From positions 58,773,416 to 58,837,415 of the forward strand of contig OX421966.1 in assembly GCA_949128115.1 (NCBI GenBank): a stretch of 64,000 nt of DNA, in the 5' to 3' direction. The notes under the pieces were generated by a model that was given only the letters and a program-made list of their open reading frames with translations, did no database searches and had not been told where the DNA came from. The DNA is from Anaspis maculata. Its lineage: Eukaryota > Arthropoda > Insecta > Coleoptera > Scraptiidae. Within the stretch, counting starts at the first letter, position 1, and every line of letters starts with the position of its first letter. This document shows positions 22,701 through 33,765 of this stretch, one piece after another. The translations under genes were made by a program, and so were the position numbers.

Positions 22701-25700
22701 CGCGTAAAAAAACCTCATATGAAAGTGTCAGTAAGCCACAGTTTGAGACAACCCTTGATTTACGAGATATATCATGCGATATACAACTGCTTGACCCAAT
22801 GATTTCACAGCTGATCCAACTTTGAGATGCGCTTCAATCTGAAATGATTTTTCAGGCCGTTCAATGGAATACGTAACGCAGCCGCAACGTTTCTGATTGG
22901 CCCGCAAGGTAATGACAAAACCATTGCAACGCAGCAAGTTCCTTGCCGGCTAGTCAAAAACGTTGCGGCTGCGTTGCGCATTTCATAGAGGGGCCTCGAG
23001 ATTTCAACAGCTGCGAAATCGGGGTTGCGAATGATAATATTGCAGAAGAAAGCCTAACCTGTTTGGCGATAGCGGCGGCCGTGACCGGATGATCTCCCGT
23101 CACCATGATGACCCTGATGCCGGCACTGCGACACTTGGACACGGCATCCGGCACTGAAGGTCTCGGCGGATCGATCATCGATATCAAACCGACGAACCTC
23201 AATCCTGATGGTCAAGCAGAATGCGTTAAGTCACTGGGCGCTCGCAGAACGCGTTAGAGATGCACATAGCAGGATCTCAAGATCTCATCTCTAACCCGAT
23301 ATGGCAGCTACGCAAGAAGATTATTGTGTAGATACGCACCCTTCAGCGGAAAGTTTAGACTGTCCACGTTGAAGCTGAATCCCGGCGGAAATTCCTCTTC
23401 GTCCAGTTCTAGATCGGCGAAGGCGAGGACGCGTTCGCCTTTGGTGCCCAGATTGGTCACGGCCTTCTTGGCGATCTTCAGTTTGTCGGCGTCGAACTCT
23501 TGCGTGATTTTGTGGTGCAGGTACGTCGAGCAATTCTCCAGGACCCGTTCCGGCGCCCCCTTCATCAGCACCAAGTAACGCTTGTCCTGCATCTCGTGCA
23601 CGGACACCTGGTACTTGTTGGCGGAATTGAAGGGGATCTCGGCGACTTTCGGAAACTCCTTTCGCACGAGCTCGACGCCGCCCGTCGCTTTTTCCATGAA
23701 CTTTAAAATGGCCGATTCGCTGGCATCGCCGTGGACTTTCCGCTTGTCCACCGGTTTGTTCTCTTCGCCTTCGACGAACGTGGCCCGGCTGCACAAGGCC
23801 GCCCCCTACTCACAGATACAGTGTTAGGATGGAGGTTGTTTGACATCGTAAGCTTACTGAAATGGTTTGGTAGAAAACTGTATCGACTAACCCGCTCCAG
23901 GCTGTGGAAGTCTTCTTCGTTCGCCTCCACCGAATCCATGTCGTGCAGCACGTGGTGGAGGACGCCGCCGTAGTAAACGTGCGTCACGGTCATCTTGTTC
24001 TGGGTCAGCGTGCCGGTCTTGTCCGAGCATATGACGTTGCAACACCCGAGCGTCTCGATCGCCTCCAGCTTCTTGACCAGGCAGTTCTTCTTGGCCATCC
24101 TTTTGGCCGTCAGCGTCATGCAAGCGGTCATCGTCACCGGCAGACCTTCGGGCACGTTCGCCACTACCAGGGCGATGAAGAACGAAAACGACTGGAAAAA
24201 ATTGAAACCGACGCACATGCTGACGATGAAAAATGTGACGCCCGTCAGCACGGCGATGACCGTGATGATCTTGATGAAGTGGTTGATTTCGCGTCTGATC
24301 GGCGTCTGGCCTTTCTGCAGGGCCGACGTCAGCCCCGCTATGTGTCCCAGCAGCGTGTTCTCGCCGCAGTTGATGGCGATGCCCCTGCCGCACCCCTCCA
24401 CGACGCAGCAAGTGTAAAAAGCCAGGTTGGCCGTTTCGATCGGGTTGTTGTGGGTCAGATCGGTGCTGCGGCTTTGCGGCAACGATTCGCCGGTGATTGC
24501 GCTGTTATCGACCTGCAAAGAAAGATTAATTTGGTGAAGTGTTGATTTTTAGCATCTCGGAACGAGACCATGGCCACGCGCTGCGCTGCCTGGATCTGTA
24601 CAGCAGTTGGTCCAGAATCCCCATGCCCAAATTTTGGCCAAGTACCTAATCTTTCGGAGGGAACTTAAGTTCGGACCATGTATCAGACAACTTCAAATTG
24701 CTTGGCTTTTTCAGGTTCTGTGTGGGAGACTTTCTCGAGCTTTTAATTTCTCTAATTGCCAAAATTCTTGTCCGTAATTACCGCAATCACCACAATCGCG
24801 TCGCGCTATTCGGTGACTGATATTCGAACTACTGATTCGTTCACCAACAAGCGTCTTTAGAAACGGCTCGACCTGACAATGACGGCGGGAATCAGCTGTC
24901 GATTTTCCCTTCCGTTTTGGGTAATTGTTGCTTTGGTTCCTTATCTTACTACGTTCTTTGTGAAGCTAGAGCGAGAAATTGGGTAATTCAGCACTGGAGG
25001 TTGTCACTACAGTCTGCAGCTCATTCTTCAGGTAGGTAGGGTTGGATTGGAGGGAGGGGGTGTCACAGAATGGTCCGCCCCGGGTGCCAAATACGCTAGG
25101 TACGCCACTGGTGGCAGGTGGGCTCCATTTCTTGAAATGAACCATGGGGTATGTACAACATTTCTGCCAAGTGGCATCCCGGCATCGCGATTTTCAAGGT
25201 TGGACCCAAATATGGCGCCTCGCGTCCGGACTACAGTGACATATAGCTAGGTGTTCAAGGGCCTTGAGGCAAACTGTTTCGAAGGCCTCCAAAAAAAAAA
25301 AAGGGATTTAAGGGGAGGTCCACGCCCAAACATGTTCTCCTAGTCCTCCAAACCCACCTTAATAGATAATAATAATAATAATATCAATAATCAATAACCA
25401 ATAGAAACAAAAGTTGCCACATCACACAAACTTCAAAACTTTTATAAAATGAGAAGATAAAAATGACAAAAATTAAATTTATCGACCACGGAGGGTCCCT
25501 TTGAGCACTGGGGCCCTGAGGCCTCGCTTTGCTTATTGATAGCTCCGCCACTGACTTGTGACACTCCACGAATGGCCTTTGAAAACTACCCATCTAGCCT
25601 CTTCGCCTGTAGTACCCAACTACTCGCAAATTACTTGATGGTACTTTACGTTTAGCACCTACCTTCAATCCTTGGGCTTCGATCAGCCTCAGGTCTGCCG

Positions 25701-27257
25701 GGATCCACAAGCCCATTTCTAAAATGACCAGGTCCCCCAGCACTATTTCCTCGCACGGGATGACTTTTCTTTCGCCGTCTCTGATCACCGTCGCCTGTTT
25801 GGGACTCATCTTCGTGAAGCTGTCCAAAATGGCGGCGTTTTTTGCCTCCTGGTAGAAACCGAAGAAGCCCGTCACCAAAATCACCACCATAATTACGACA
25901 CCTGCGACACAAATTTCAGTTATTCTGATTTTATCGAATAAATTTTACGTACTTTTCTCTTCAGATATATTGACAATACTTTTATTGTCAAGAGCAGTGA
26001 TTGCTGCTCTTGACATGCTGATTGATACCATTGATTAAGATCCATAGATTAAGATTTTGTTAGTGGCAACGCTGAATATGGTGCCTTCAACCCCCTGCGC
26101 CCCCTTGCGGGCCAGGCCAAATTCCTGACCAGATTCCCTGCAAAATTTGGATAGTCTCTCTCGCTCTCGAAAGGTGCAGGGGGTAACCGCATCACTTTCA
26201 AGCGTTTCCACCAAAAAAATCTGCTAGCATAGACCTCAACCGATTGGCGTTCAAAAAAAAACCTTTTCGACCTTCTTGTAAAAAAAAGAATAGTAGCTAG
26301 CGGATATAACGAGGGAAAGTCTTCGGTAGTTTGAGAATTTGACGTTTGGTAGAAACAAAGACTACAAGATAGTTCGTGGGTGTGCAAGGAAACTTTGAGA
26401 AAATGCTCGAAGAGGAACAAGGGGAGTGAAAAGACTCCAGAGTCTTTGGGGTTCCAAAAGACCATGCAATTCCTAGTAGACAGTGCAGGCGTTTTTTTTT
26501 TCTGGTTCCATACATAGCTCTTTTGGTTTTGATCTACTGGATGTTCAAGTCCATCTATTCATGGCTTCGAGCTTCGTCTCGGTATTTTTGCCTGTTGATT
26601 CGGTGTTTTGTAGGTGATGACAACGGATTGTCCCACAACAGTCTTGAAAACGTCGGCAATGTCTGCTCGATACGGAAAGCAAATTGCAAAACTACCACAG
26701 CACACAAACCTAAACACAGCTGGTCGAAAGTCGAATGATTGATATTGCCCGTATCCTTGTCGTGCACGTAATTGAAGGCAAAACCGATGATCGACAGCAC
26801 CGCCCCGACCCACAGCAGAGCCGCGAATCCCCCAAACAAAAATTCCAACAACAGCCAGACTTTGGACCTCGGCGGCGAAATGACAAGGGCATTGGGTCCG
26901 TTCTCCACCAGCAGTGCGTCGGCTCGGTCTTGCGTCAGGCCCAGTTCCAGATCAGTCTCGAAACTGAAAAGCCACACGACAATTAACCATCATCACAAAT
27001 ACCTGCCGCCTCTCGGCATGAGTAGACAGATGGCCATCGGCTTGAGACGATCAAAATTCTTACAGCTCCTGCAGTTCTTGCAGGGACAATATGTGCGCGT
27101 TGGTCGAATACTCCGACTTGAACTCCTCGATTTCGTCCTTCGTCCGCTTCTTGGGCATGGATTTCTTGTAATGGATGCCCGTGGAAGACGTCGCCACCTC
27201 GTCCTTGCCCAGCGAGAACCTTCTGCTCGAGCTGCTTTTAGTGCCATCCTTAACCAT
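19375..27257 (-). CDS. Na+/K+-transporting ATPase alpha subunit, divergent paralog (ten coding exons)
   Basis: P-type ATPase catalytic subunit; the family exports 3 Na+ and imports 2 K+ per ATP at the plasma membrane together with a beta subunit. Splicing by hand through nine GT-AG introns gives one uninterrupted 1036-residue frame: 27257-27064, 26963-26710, 25901-25663, 24512-23892, 23805-23340, 23204-23059, 21354-21045, 20957-20712, 20638-20423, 19793-19375. Intron phases are 2,1,0,0,1,0,1,1,1. Landmarks: TGES 236-239, PEGLP 350-354, phosphorylated D393 in CSDKTGT, KGAPE in the N domain, TGDGVND 728-734, and cation residues Y791, S795, N796, E799, D824, D828. It ends ...KETYY as Na,K-ATPases do. 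Exons are GC-rich; introns are AT-rich and carry repeats. It is clearly diverged from the canonical insect alpha subunit, so it is probably a second paralog. It looks functional: no stops and all catalytic residues kept. Confidence 0.96.
20423..20638 (-). CDS. ATPase alpha exon 9 (M6-M7)
   Basis: Residues 826-898: [19 protein letters not shown], the [16 protein letters not shown] cytoplasmic loop, and M7 ([18 protein letters not shown]). Acceptor TAACAG, donor GGAA|GTAAGT. Confidence 0.96.
20712..20957 (-). CDS. ATPase alpha exon 8 (M5-M6)
   Basis: Residues 744-826. [20 protein letters not shown] leads to M5 ([14 protein letters not shown]) and M6 (ending IIIDVG). Cation ligands are kept, but the M5-M6 hairpin [18 protein letters not shown] differs strongly from the usual IPLPLGTVTIL. 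Donor GTC G|GTAATG. Confidence 0.97.
21045..21354 (-). CDS. ATPase alpha exon 7 (P domain hinge)
   Basis: Residues 641-744. [37 protein letters not shown] and [19 protein letters not shown]. The GDGVND hinge coordinates Mg2+ near the phosphorylated aspartate. Acceptor CATAG, donor TCG|GTAAGT. Confidence 0.97.
22135..22770. repeat. Degenerate inverted repeat in ATPase intron 6
   Basis: CTCAAGACTGTGGCTTACTA near 22157 is mirrored by CAGTAAGCCACAGTTTGAGA near 22730, with further arm similarity (GGTCAAAT, TTGAATT.ACT). The arms are several hundred bases apart. An old TIR element is likely; it is non-coding. Confidence 0.55.
23059..23204 (-). CDS. ATPase alpha exon 6 (P domain)
   Basis: Residues 592-640: [20 protein letters not shown], the TGDHP motif, and AAAIAKQ. 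Acceptor CATCAG, donor CAG|GTTAGG. Followed by the largest intron (1.7 kb). Confidence 0.96.
23340..23805 (-). CDS. ATPase alpha exon 5 (nucleotide-binding domain)
   Basis: Residues 437-592. [52 protein letters not shown] and [12 protein letters not shown] are typical of the N domain of Na,K- and H,K-ATPases. Acceptor GAGTAG, donor G|GTGCGT. Confidence 0.96.
23892..24512 (-). CDS. ATPase alpha exon 4 (TGES, M3-M4, phosphorylation site)
   Basis: Residues 230-436. Contains [11 protein letters not shown]3, the M4 unwinding motif [19 protein letters not shown], and [16 protein letters not shown] with the phosphorylated aspartate. The family usually has PEGLL; PEGLP is the SERCA form. Acceptor TTTGCAG, donor CGG|GTTAGT. 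Confidence 0.97.
25663..25901 (-). CDS. ATPase alpha exon 3 (M2, A domain)
   Basis: Residues 150-229, from [20 protein letters not shown] (M2) through the A domain ([35 protein letters not shown]). Acceptor GTCGCAG, donor AAG|GTAGGT. Confidence 0.96.
26710..26963 (-). CDS. ATPase alpha exon 2 (M1 and M1-M2 loop)
   Basis: Residues 65-150. [20 protein letters not shown] is M1. The following extracellular loop is six residues longer than in the canonical subunit, with N129 and Q146 at the positions of Q111 and N122 (pig alpha-1 numbering, hand alignment). Acceptor TTTTCAG, donor TTTAG|GTTTGT. Confidence 0.95.
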
Positions 27258-27270
27258 CTGTTTTGGATTT
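27064..27270 (-). CDS. ATPase alpha exon 1 (first coding exon)
   Basis: The start ATG is at 27257-27255, preceded by an acceptor-like TTCTTTAG (and a second AG directly before the ATG), so a 5' UTR exon probably lies further right and was not identified. It encodes residues 1-64: a serine- and basic-rich N-terminus with an RRFS site and [19 protein letters not shown], then the start of the conserved [11 protein letters not shown]. Donor GTAAGA at 27063. Confidence 0.88.
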
Positions 27271-27973
27271 CTAAAGAACAAGAATGCGGGTTGTTTTTCA
27301 CGCGAGAGGAACAAACGCCAAAGCTACACGCCAAAACTCAAAAGCTGCCGTCAGAGTGACGTGTCGACGCTTTGTTGCCTCAGAATTTTCGTGTCGTCTC
27401 GTAACGCGTGATCCCTGCTCGTGACGCCGAGATGAAAGAGACTATGCAACGTAGAACGTGGAGTTGTACGGCAGGGTTGGAGAAACTTGATCACAGCCAG
27501 ACGGTCAAGCTCTTGACGCCAAGACCCATGGTCGTTTTGCTCTTGATTCGTTCCGCATTTTTCGAGAATCTTTTCATCACCTGTATCTACCGTTGCTGTT
27601 TAGAAACGTTGTTTTGTCATCCCACCTGATGACCGTTAACCAAGGAGACCGAGCATCTGTAAACATTTTATCAAAGGTGAAACCATCAGATAGGTAATAG
27701 GTAGGTGAGTAACTTCCTGAAAACTCCCAAAACCGTCCGTGAAATGCTCCTATTGACCTCCCTGTGCCGCAGGGTCGTTAGTTTTGACATTTTTAAGGCA
27801 TTTCTCTGGAGCCAAAGCTTGATAATTCAAAATTCGACTCAAATATACTTTTTCTTGACGAGCATGCAAGACCCTCCTCTACCTCAAATACCTACCCACT
27901 TGTAATTTCAAGCTTCTAACTTAGTTTTGAAATCACCAGGATCTGTCACAATATCACTTGCAAGCTATCTATA

Positions 27974-29777
27974 ATCAATTTCACGGCTTTCTGCATTAGA
28001 GCATGCTATGGAAAAAATGCGCTGCGTTGGTACAAATGGCACGTTGACGACTTGTTGGCAGCTAGCTGTCTTCATGTGCAATTTTCCATGTGACATTGTC
28101 ACCGTCTCGGGGAGTCATGTACGCGAAAGTGGAAATTTTCGAAAATATGCGATGAATTGTCAAGTTTCCTTTGAGTAATATGCAGTGTGGACGATAAGGG
28201 ACATTGTCTTCACTGGTCCGTGGGCCTTCGCCAGGGCTATTCGATTTTTGCCGGCCACTGAGAAAACTATGCCGAAAGTCCGTGATGCTGTGAAGAAATG
28301 GAATGTGAAAAGGAAAAACCCACTGCTCAAAAGGGAACTTATTCTTCAGATAGACAATATGGATAGTAAGACAATAATTTATGGAGTTGAACTGTACAGA
28401 GACAAGACAATTTGGGCGTGAGTATAGATACACTAGTCTTTTTCGAGCGAGTAACCGTTCATGACCGGTTACACTTGGTTATAGAATTTGACGTTTGAGC
28501 GAGGATTGGTTATAAGCGGTAAAGGAAGTGTCGCCATTTTGATATCATCACCGGTTATACATTTCATAACCTGGTCATGGGGCTGGTTATTGTTGTGGTG
28601 GGGGGACAAATTGTGGCGACAACAGATTTGAATTTGAAAGAAGCAGCAGTCCAGAATTTTCAAACGTCAGACGTACTTAACCTAACCTCAAAAACTTGAC
28701 TTGGTGACAAAGGAAGAAGAATCGAAGACGATGGACTCCTCTGCGCTGGACCCACAAGAACATCGGGTAATCCGGATGTCCGATGGCCGCCTATGGTTAA
28801 CCCCTATGATCTATGATTCAAGTTTTGAACGGATTCTGCAGGGTGTTTCCAAGCTGGTGTTACAAACTTCAAGGGGGGATTCAGGGATTTCCCTTGCGTA
28901 AAAGTGTCATTTACGCCGTTTTTTCAATTGTAGCTTCATTACCGAGATATCAACCTTAAAAGTTGGAGTTTTTAAATTGTTTTCTAGCCGTAACTCAGAT
29001 TTTTCAGGGGTTTTAAATTAGGATAAGGGGTTTTAAATTAGGATACCAATATTTCACATAAAAACAAAAAGTTTCCAGGAAATTGAGTTTTTATTCCCTT
29101 GCCGGTACCGCCAAGTACCGCAGAATTTTCTCATTCAGTTGAATTTACTGTTTTCCCGCCAAATGCTGATAACCCAAGTTATAACCGCAACGTTTCAGCG
29201 AGAAATGTCAAGTGTCAAAAAAATGACAGTATCTGTCAATCTAATGTCAACCGCTAATAACCAACCGGTTGCAAACGGTTATTCGCTCGAAAAAGACTAC
29301 TGTGTTGTCTGCCAGCATGTGTCTTCATACCTTGCTTGCTGTTGCAGTAGGTACAATAGGTAGAGCTAGAGCTAGAGTAGGTACCTAGTGCTCACTACTC
29401 CAGTGATGTGCATCAGAAGATGTAGCCTTTTGGGCGGTGGGCCTTTTCATCCGATGTCGAAGTATCCTGCCGATCTTCGACATCATTCATTAGTAGCCGC
29501 CAAAAATCTAACAACCTTGGCGGAGACCCACCAACCAGTAAAGACAATGTTCCTTATCGTCCACACTGCAAAGCACTCCAAAGAAACTCACGATTCCTGG
29601 CTTATGCTCAAAAATTTTCACTTTGCGTACATGATACCTCGACTCGGTGACAAGATGTCACATTGAAAATTGCAAGTGTAGACAATTGGCTGGCATCCCT
29701 TTGTCATTGTATCATTCTTACCAACACAACACAATTTTCCCATAGCTTGCTCTAATGCAGAAAGCCGTGAAATTGAT
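27974..29777. mobile_element. Outer inverted-repeat element (1.8 kb)
   Basis: ATCAATTTCACGGCTTTCTG at 27974 is mirrored by CAGAAAGCCGTGAAATTGAT ending at 29777. Arm similarity continues inward (GTGTCTTCATG..., GGGCCTT.). A second TIR element sits inside it at 28435-29298. Confidence 0.75.
28435..29298. mobile_element. Nested TIR element with ACT duplication
   Basis: Begins AGTCTTTTTCGAGCGAGTAA and ends TTATTCGCTCGAAAAAGACT, flanked by ACT on both sides (28432-28434 and 29299-29301). The subterminal part carries repeated GGTTA/TAACC motifs in opposite orientations. No transposase. Confidence 0.75.
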
Positions 29778-29779
29778 CA

Positions 29780-30770
29780 TACACCATACCCAGTTGCACC
29801 AAAGAATGTTATCATCAAATAAACAGATCAGAGATTGAAGTGGTCACCCCAAAAACGCGCTCAGGTTCAAATGGGGATATCGAGAGAAAAATGAACCGAT
29901 TTGAAAAAATAATGGTGTTGATGACTCGGGCATTCTTCTGACTGCAAGTTGGACGATACTTGGATATTGTGTTAACATACTGTATGATAATACAGGGTGG
30001 CGGTCTGTACGGCAGAACGTACAGCGCAGCGTTTATCTGCCGAATAGTTACGGAAGTTACGGAACAAATCCGAAGATGGAAATACCGGGCTTAAATGAAA
30101 TACAAGAAATTCAACTTTACTTCTGAGGAACTTATGGTGTGGTGGTGTCGTTCGACCGGCATGTCAAGGGTCGTCGGTTTGATCTCCACCGGGTGGGGTA
30201 GGACTTCCGTCCGGAAAACAAGTTCCTTGGTTTAGTTAGAATGCTTGCCAAATGCAACTGCGTCGTGGTTGCATATCACGTAAAATGTGAGCGATGGTGC
30301 CGACCCCATGCGCTGTTGGTGGCAAAATCCCTACACTGTGCTGGAACAGACAGGGGTTCGGCAGAGTTTCCGGTATAGGCTATTTACGTTTAAAAAACGC
30401 CATTTGGTGTAGAGCTCGGTACTTGATCGTAGAGGATATTTTTGAGAGGAACACATACTCCGACGTCTAGTAGCCTAGGTGGGCACTAATGGATACCTGC
30501 AATACCCACATTATTGACATGGAAATTTGACAAGTAGAAATAATGTGAAAAGGGGTTTGCATTTGTGATTAGAATGAAAAATGCGGATCTCCAGCTGAAG
30601 TCCAAGCCAATAATCTTTAGAAAAAGGCGAGGAAAAAAGGTAGGTGGTGGTTGACTCTGCACGGCCAGCCCGAGGTGATTTTTTCTTGGCTGACAGGCTG
30701 GTCGACGGGCTTGTGTGTTTCCCTCCGTGCGGGTGTGACAGAGTCTGTTGCTCTTCCTTGGGCGGAAGCT
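29780..30770. other. Intergenic, one dispersed repeat
   Basis: No gene seen. A lone ATACAGGGTGG motif lies at 29991. 30375-30560 is the inverted copy of the repeat at 18775-18965. Confidence 0.5.
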
Positions 30771-30773
30771 AAA

Positions 30774-31950
30774 TACAGGGTGATTCATGAGTGACCTTAC
30801 ATAGGCTAATGGGAGATAGAGGACTTCGAGGCGAGTCAGTATCTACTGAAGAAATTTTATTTTCTCCAATGGTTACGAAGATACAGGGTGTTTTGTGTGT
30901 TTCGTATGAAACTTTGATAAGCGATATTTCTGAAACGGTCAGAGGTATTTTGTTGAAATTCACCAGTAATATTTCTCTATTGGAACTCATCCCGAAGCCA
31001 TACCGGGTGAGTCAAAATCCAGGGCCGGGCTAGCAAAAAGGTTCCCCTTTTTTGTTCCATCAAAAAGTACATTTTCTGACCGCTTTTCTAAAAAACTGCT
31101 ATCGGATTCAAAAAGCTAAGGAAAAATGCTTTAAGAATCACTCTTCAATTTAGATGGCACACCTAAACCGTTTCGACAATAAAATTGAAAGTAAAATTTG
31201 TGGGTGAGTTCCCATTTTCGACCAGACATAATCGACTCATTGTCTGATTGAATTCATCCAAATTCATTTTTTAGCTTGTCTCTGTGGAATAGAAGGGCTT
31301 GGCAAGAAGAAAAATTTCATAGCCGAAGATTTTTTTTTGACGAACAAATCGAGTCTAATTTTGGTTTCACTCTCGATTTTGTCATGAAAAAAAATGGTCG
31401 GCTCTAGATTTTTCCTTTCAACTAAGCTCTTCTATTCAACAGAGACAAGCCAAAAAATGAATTTTGATAAATTCAATCAAACAATGAGTCGATTATGTCT
31501 GGTCGAAAATGGGAACTCACCCACAAATTTTACTTTTAATTTTATTGTCGAAACGGTTTAGGTGTGCCATCTAAATTGAAGAGTGATTCTTGAAGCATTT
31601 TTCCTTAGCTTTTTGAATCCGATAGCAGTTTTTTATAAAAGCGGTCAGAAAATGTACTTTTTGATGGAACAAAAAAGGGGCACCTTTTTGCTAGCCCGGC
31701 CCTGGATTTTGGCTCACCCGGTATGGCTTCGGGATGAGTTCCAATAGAGAAATATTACTAGTGAATTTCAACAAAATACCTCAGACCGTTTCAGAAATAT
31801 CGCTTATCAAAGTTTCATACGAAACACACAAAACACCCTGTATCTTCGTAACCATTGGCGAAAATAAAATTTCTTCAGTGGATCCTGACTCGCCTCGAAG
31901 TCCTCTATCTTCCATTAGCCTATGTAAGGTCACTCATGAATCACCCTGTA
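30774..31950. mobile_element. Concentric palindromic element, three layers
   Basis: L0 (30774-31950) starts TACAGGGTGATTCATGAGTG and ends with its complement. L1 (30892-31842) starts TACAGGGTGTTTTGTGTG. L2 (31001-31723) starts TACCGGGTGAGTCAAAATCC. Removing each inner layer leaves the outer arms meeting at a TA (…ACGAAGA-TA-TCTTCGT…; …CGAAGCCA-TA-TGGCTTCG…). Layer steps are about 108-119 bp. A 73-aa reading (MSSNREILLVNFNK...) occurs in both arms because they are copies. A third partial copy is at 45258-45525. Confidence 0.9.
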
Positions 31951-31959
31951 TATGGATGA

Positions 31960-33765
31960 TTTAGAGAAAGGTCTGCGAGGACGCTGGTCATCAACATGGG
32001 GCCCAGTTAAGAGCCTACGGGGTCCCAAGGGTTCACACGAACAAAAGTTTGGTTGTAGTGGACTGCACAAGACAGCAAAGTGGCAGTTTTGACATGCCAC
32101 AAATTGACGTAACAGCCATTTTCCCCAATAAGGTCAATCGCCTATAGAAGTGAAAATCATTCGCCGGCGTCAAATTCGTTACCTTACATCACATTACCTT
32201 ACAATTCATTACCTATCATTTCGTTTCACACAACACAACGCTCCACTCCCCTTACCTAGGCAGTACCAACGTCAACTAAACACTCAAGAAAGTATGCCCA
32301 TTCAGAATTTTATGGGAATTCGTAGTATACCTGTTAGTGTCAGCAATGTAAGCTTCTTGGCCATCATTAGTCAGCGTCAAAACCGCGCTCGCTCTCTAAC
32401 AGATTTTAATTGATAACTCAAACTGTCAGTGCGCAAGTTGTACCAACATAAACTAAGAACATTGTAACACCTATGTTATTACACTAACTTACTCGCATCT
32501 TTCTGACTCTATACGACTTAATTGGTTGACACATTGGGTGAGTACTTACCTGCGATATTCAACACCTCTTGCACATCCAAGTTATATATTACTAACGGGT
32601 ACCAACGTGTTCTTTTTCTCGTCATTGCAGGCTGCTGTATAGGCAAGTCTGCTTGCACAGAAAGAGGTGAAAATGTATGCAAAAATATGCAAAGCGCGCT
32701 AAATATGCAGATTGGAACTGTTCGATTCACTTTACCCGGCTTTTTTGTAATCGCTTCGACCAACACCTTTATAAATCCGATTTTGAATAATCACTCATTT
32801 TTATCGACGCTTGAAGATCTACATTCTGGCTCATAATAGGCACCTACCCACGGAGAAGATTGATTAGAGGTTTGTGAACGATGTTCCGAGTTGTCAAAGC
32901 TCTTGTCTTTGTCAATTTAACAGTACAATACCGATCAGATAAAACAAAAAAACCTGTCTTTGTTTAACTGTTAAATGGTGGTCAGTCATGGGACTGCCGG
33001 CCGGTGGTCTGCCATTACTGACGGCTCATAATAATCGTAGGATACCGATAGATAGATGTTAGATACCCACATTGTCTTTTTTCCTATTGTTCTTCGTCGC
33101 AAATCAAGCCTCGCTGTAGTTATTGGTATTGCACAATAATCCTCCAGGCAGGCAGGTATACCTAAAAGATTTCTTATGGTCTTCAGCGCAAACAGGTAGC
33201 CCGCAAGACATTAATAATAAACGCTCATCCTCGGCCATCAACTAATTAATTACAGAGAATGTTAATTATACATGCCGCACCATAGCTGAGGACTGCTTCT
33301 TCTTTTTCTTCGCCCAGCAAGGTATCTGTTGTTATTGGGTAACCGTCTCTGATGGATGATGAAAAAGCGGCGTTGATGCACCGCTCGAGCTTGTAGATTG
33401 TGCTTGTAGTACGTAGATAGGCAGAAAGGCAAGGCATATGGGTACCTTACCTAATAGATGAAAGAAGTCCAGTGACAACAGTTATAAGACATGGACATTG
33501 AAAACGCTCATACACGGGAAAGAACAAGAACTGGAGGAGTGGATGGAAGCGAGGACATAATTCAATTTGAGGACGACACGCACAGTTATCGACGCATTTG
33601 GACAAGGAGCAGAGGCCAATTTGGCGCGAAACGGCCTCTTTACGACGGACGTACGGATTTTCTTTTGCCTTTTCCTTGTGTTCTTGGAAGCTCTTCGTTT
33701 CCAGGTGGGTTATTGGAATTGCTGTACAATTTTATATTATTTATTACATACGACGCCCTTGATTG
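31960..33765. other. No gene supported
   Basis: The frame at 33567-33710 has a hydrophobic stretch (IFFCLFLVFLEALRF) followed by CAG|GTGGGT, which could be a donor site. There is no start, no upstream exon and no known motif, so I do not call it a gene. Confidence 0.3.

Noticed and set aside
23321..24545. Long frames in other phases over ATPase exons 4 and 5
   Set aside because: Shadows of GC-rich coding sequence; the spliced minus-strand frame explains the DNA fully.
30769..31964. The MSSNREILLVNFNK peptide found in both arms and at 45277, looking like a conserved gene
   Set aside because: The conservation is simply the palindrome's two arms and a relic copy; changes are not restricted to synonymous positions.
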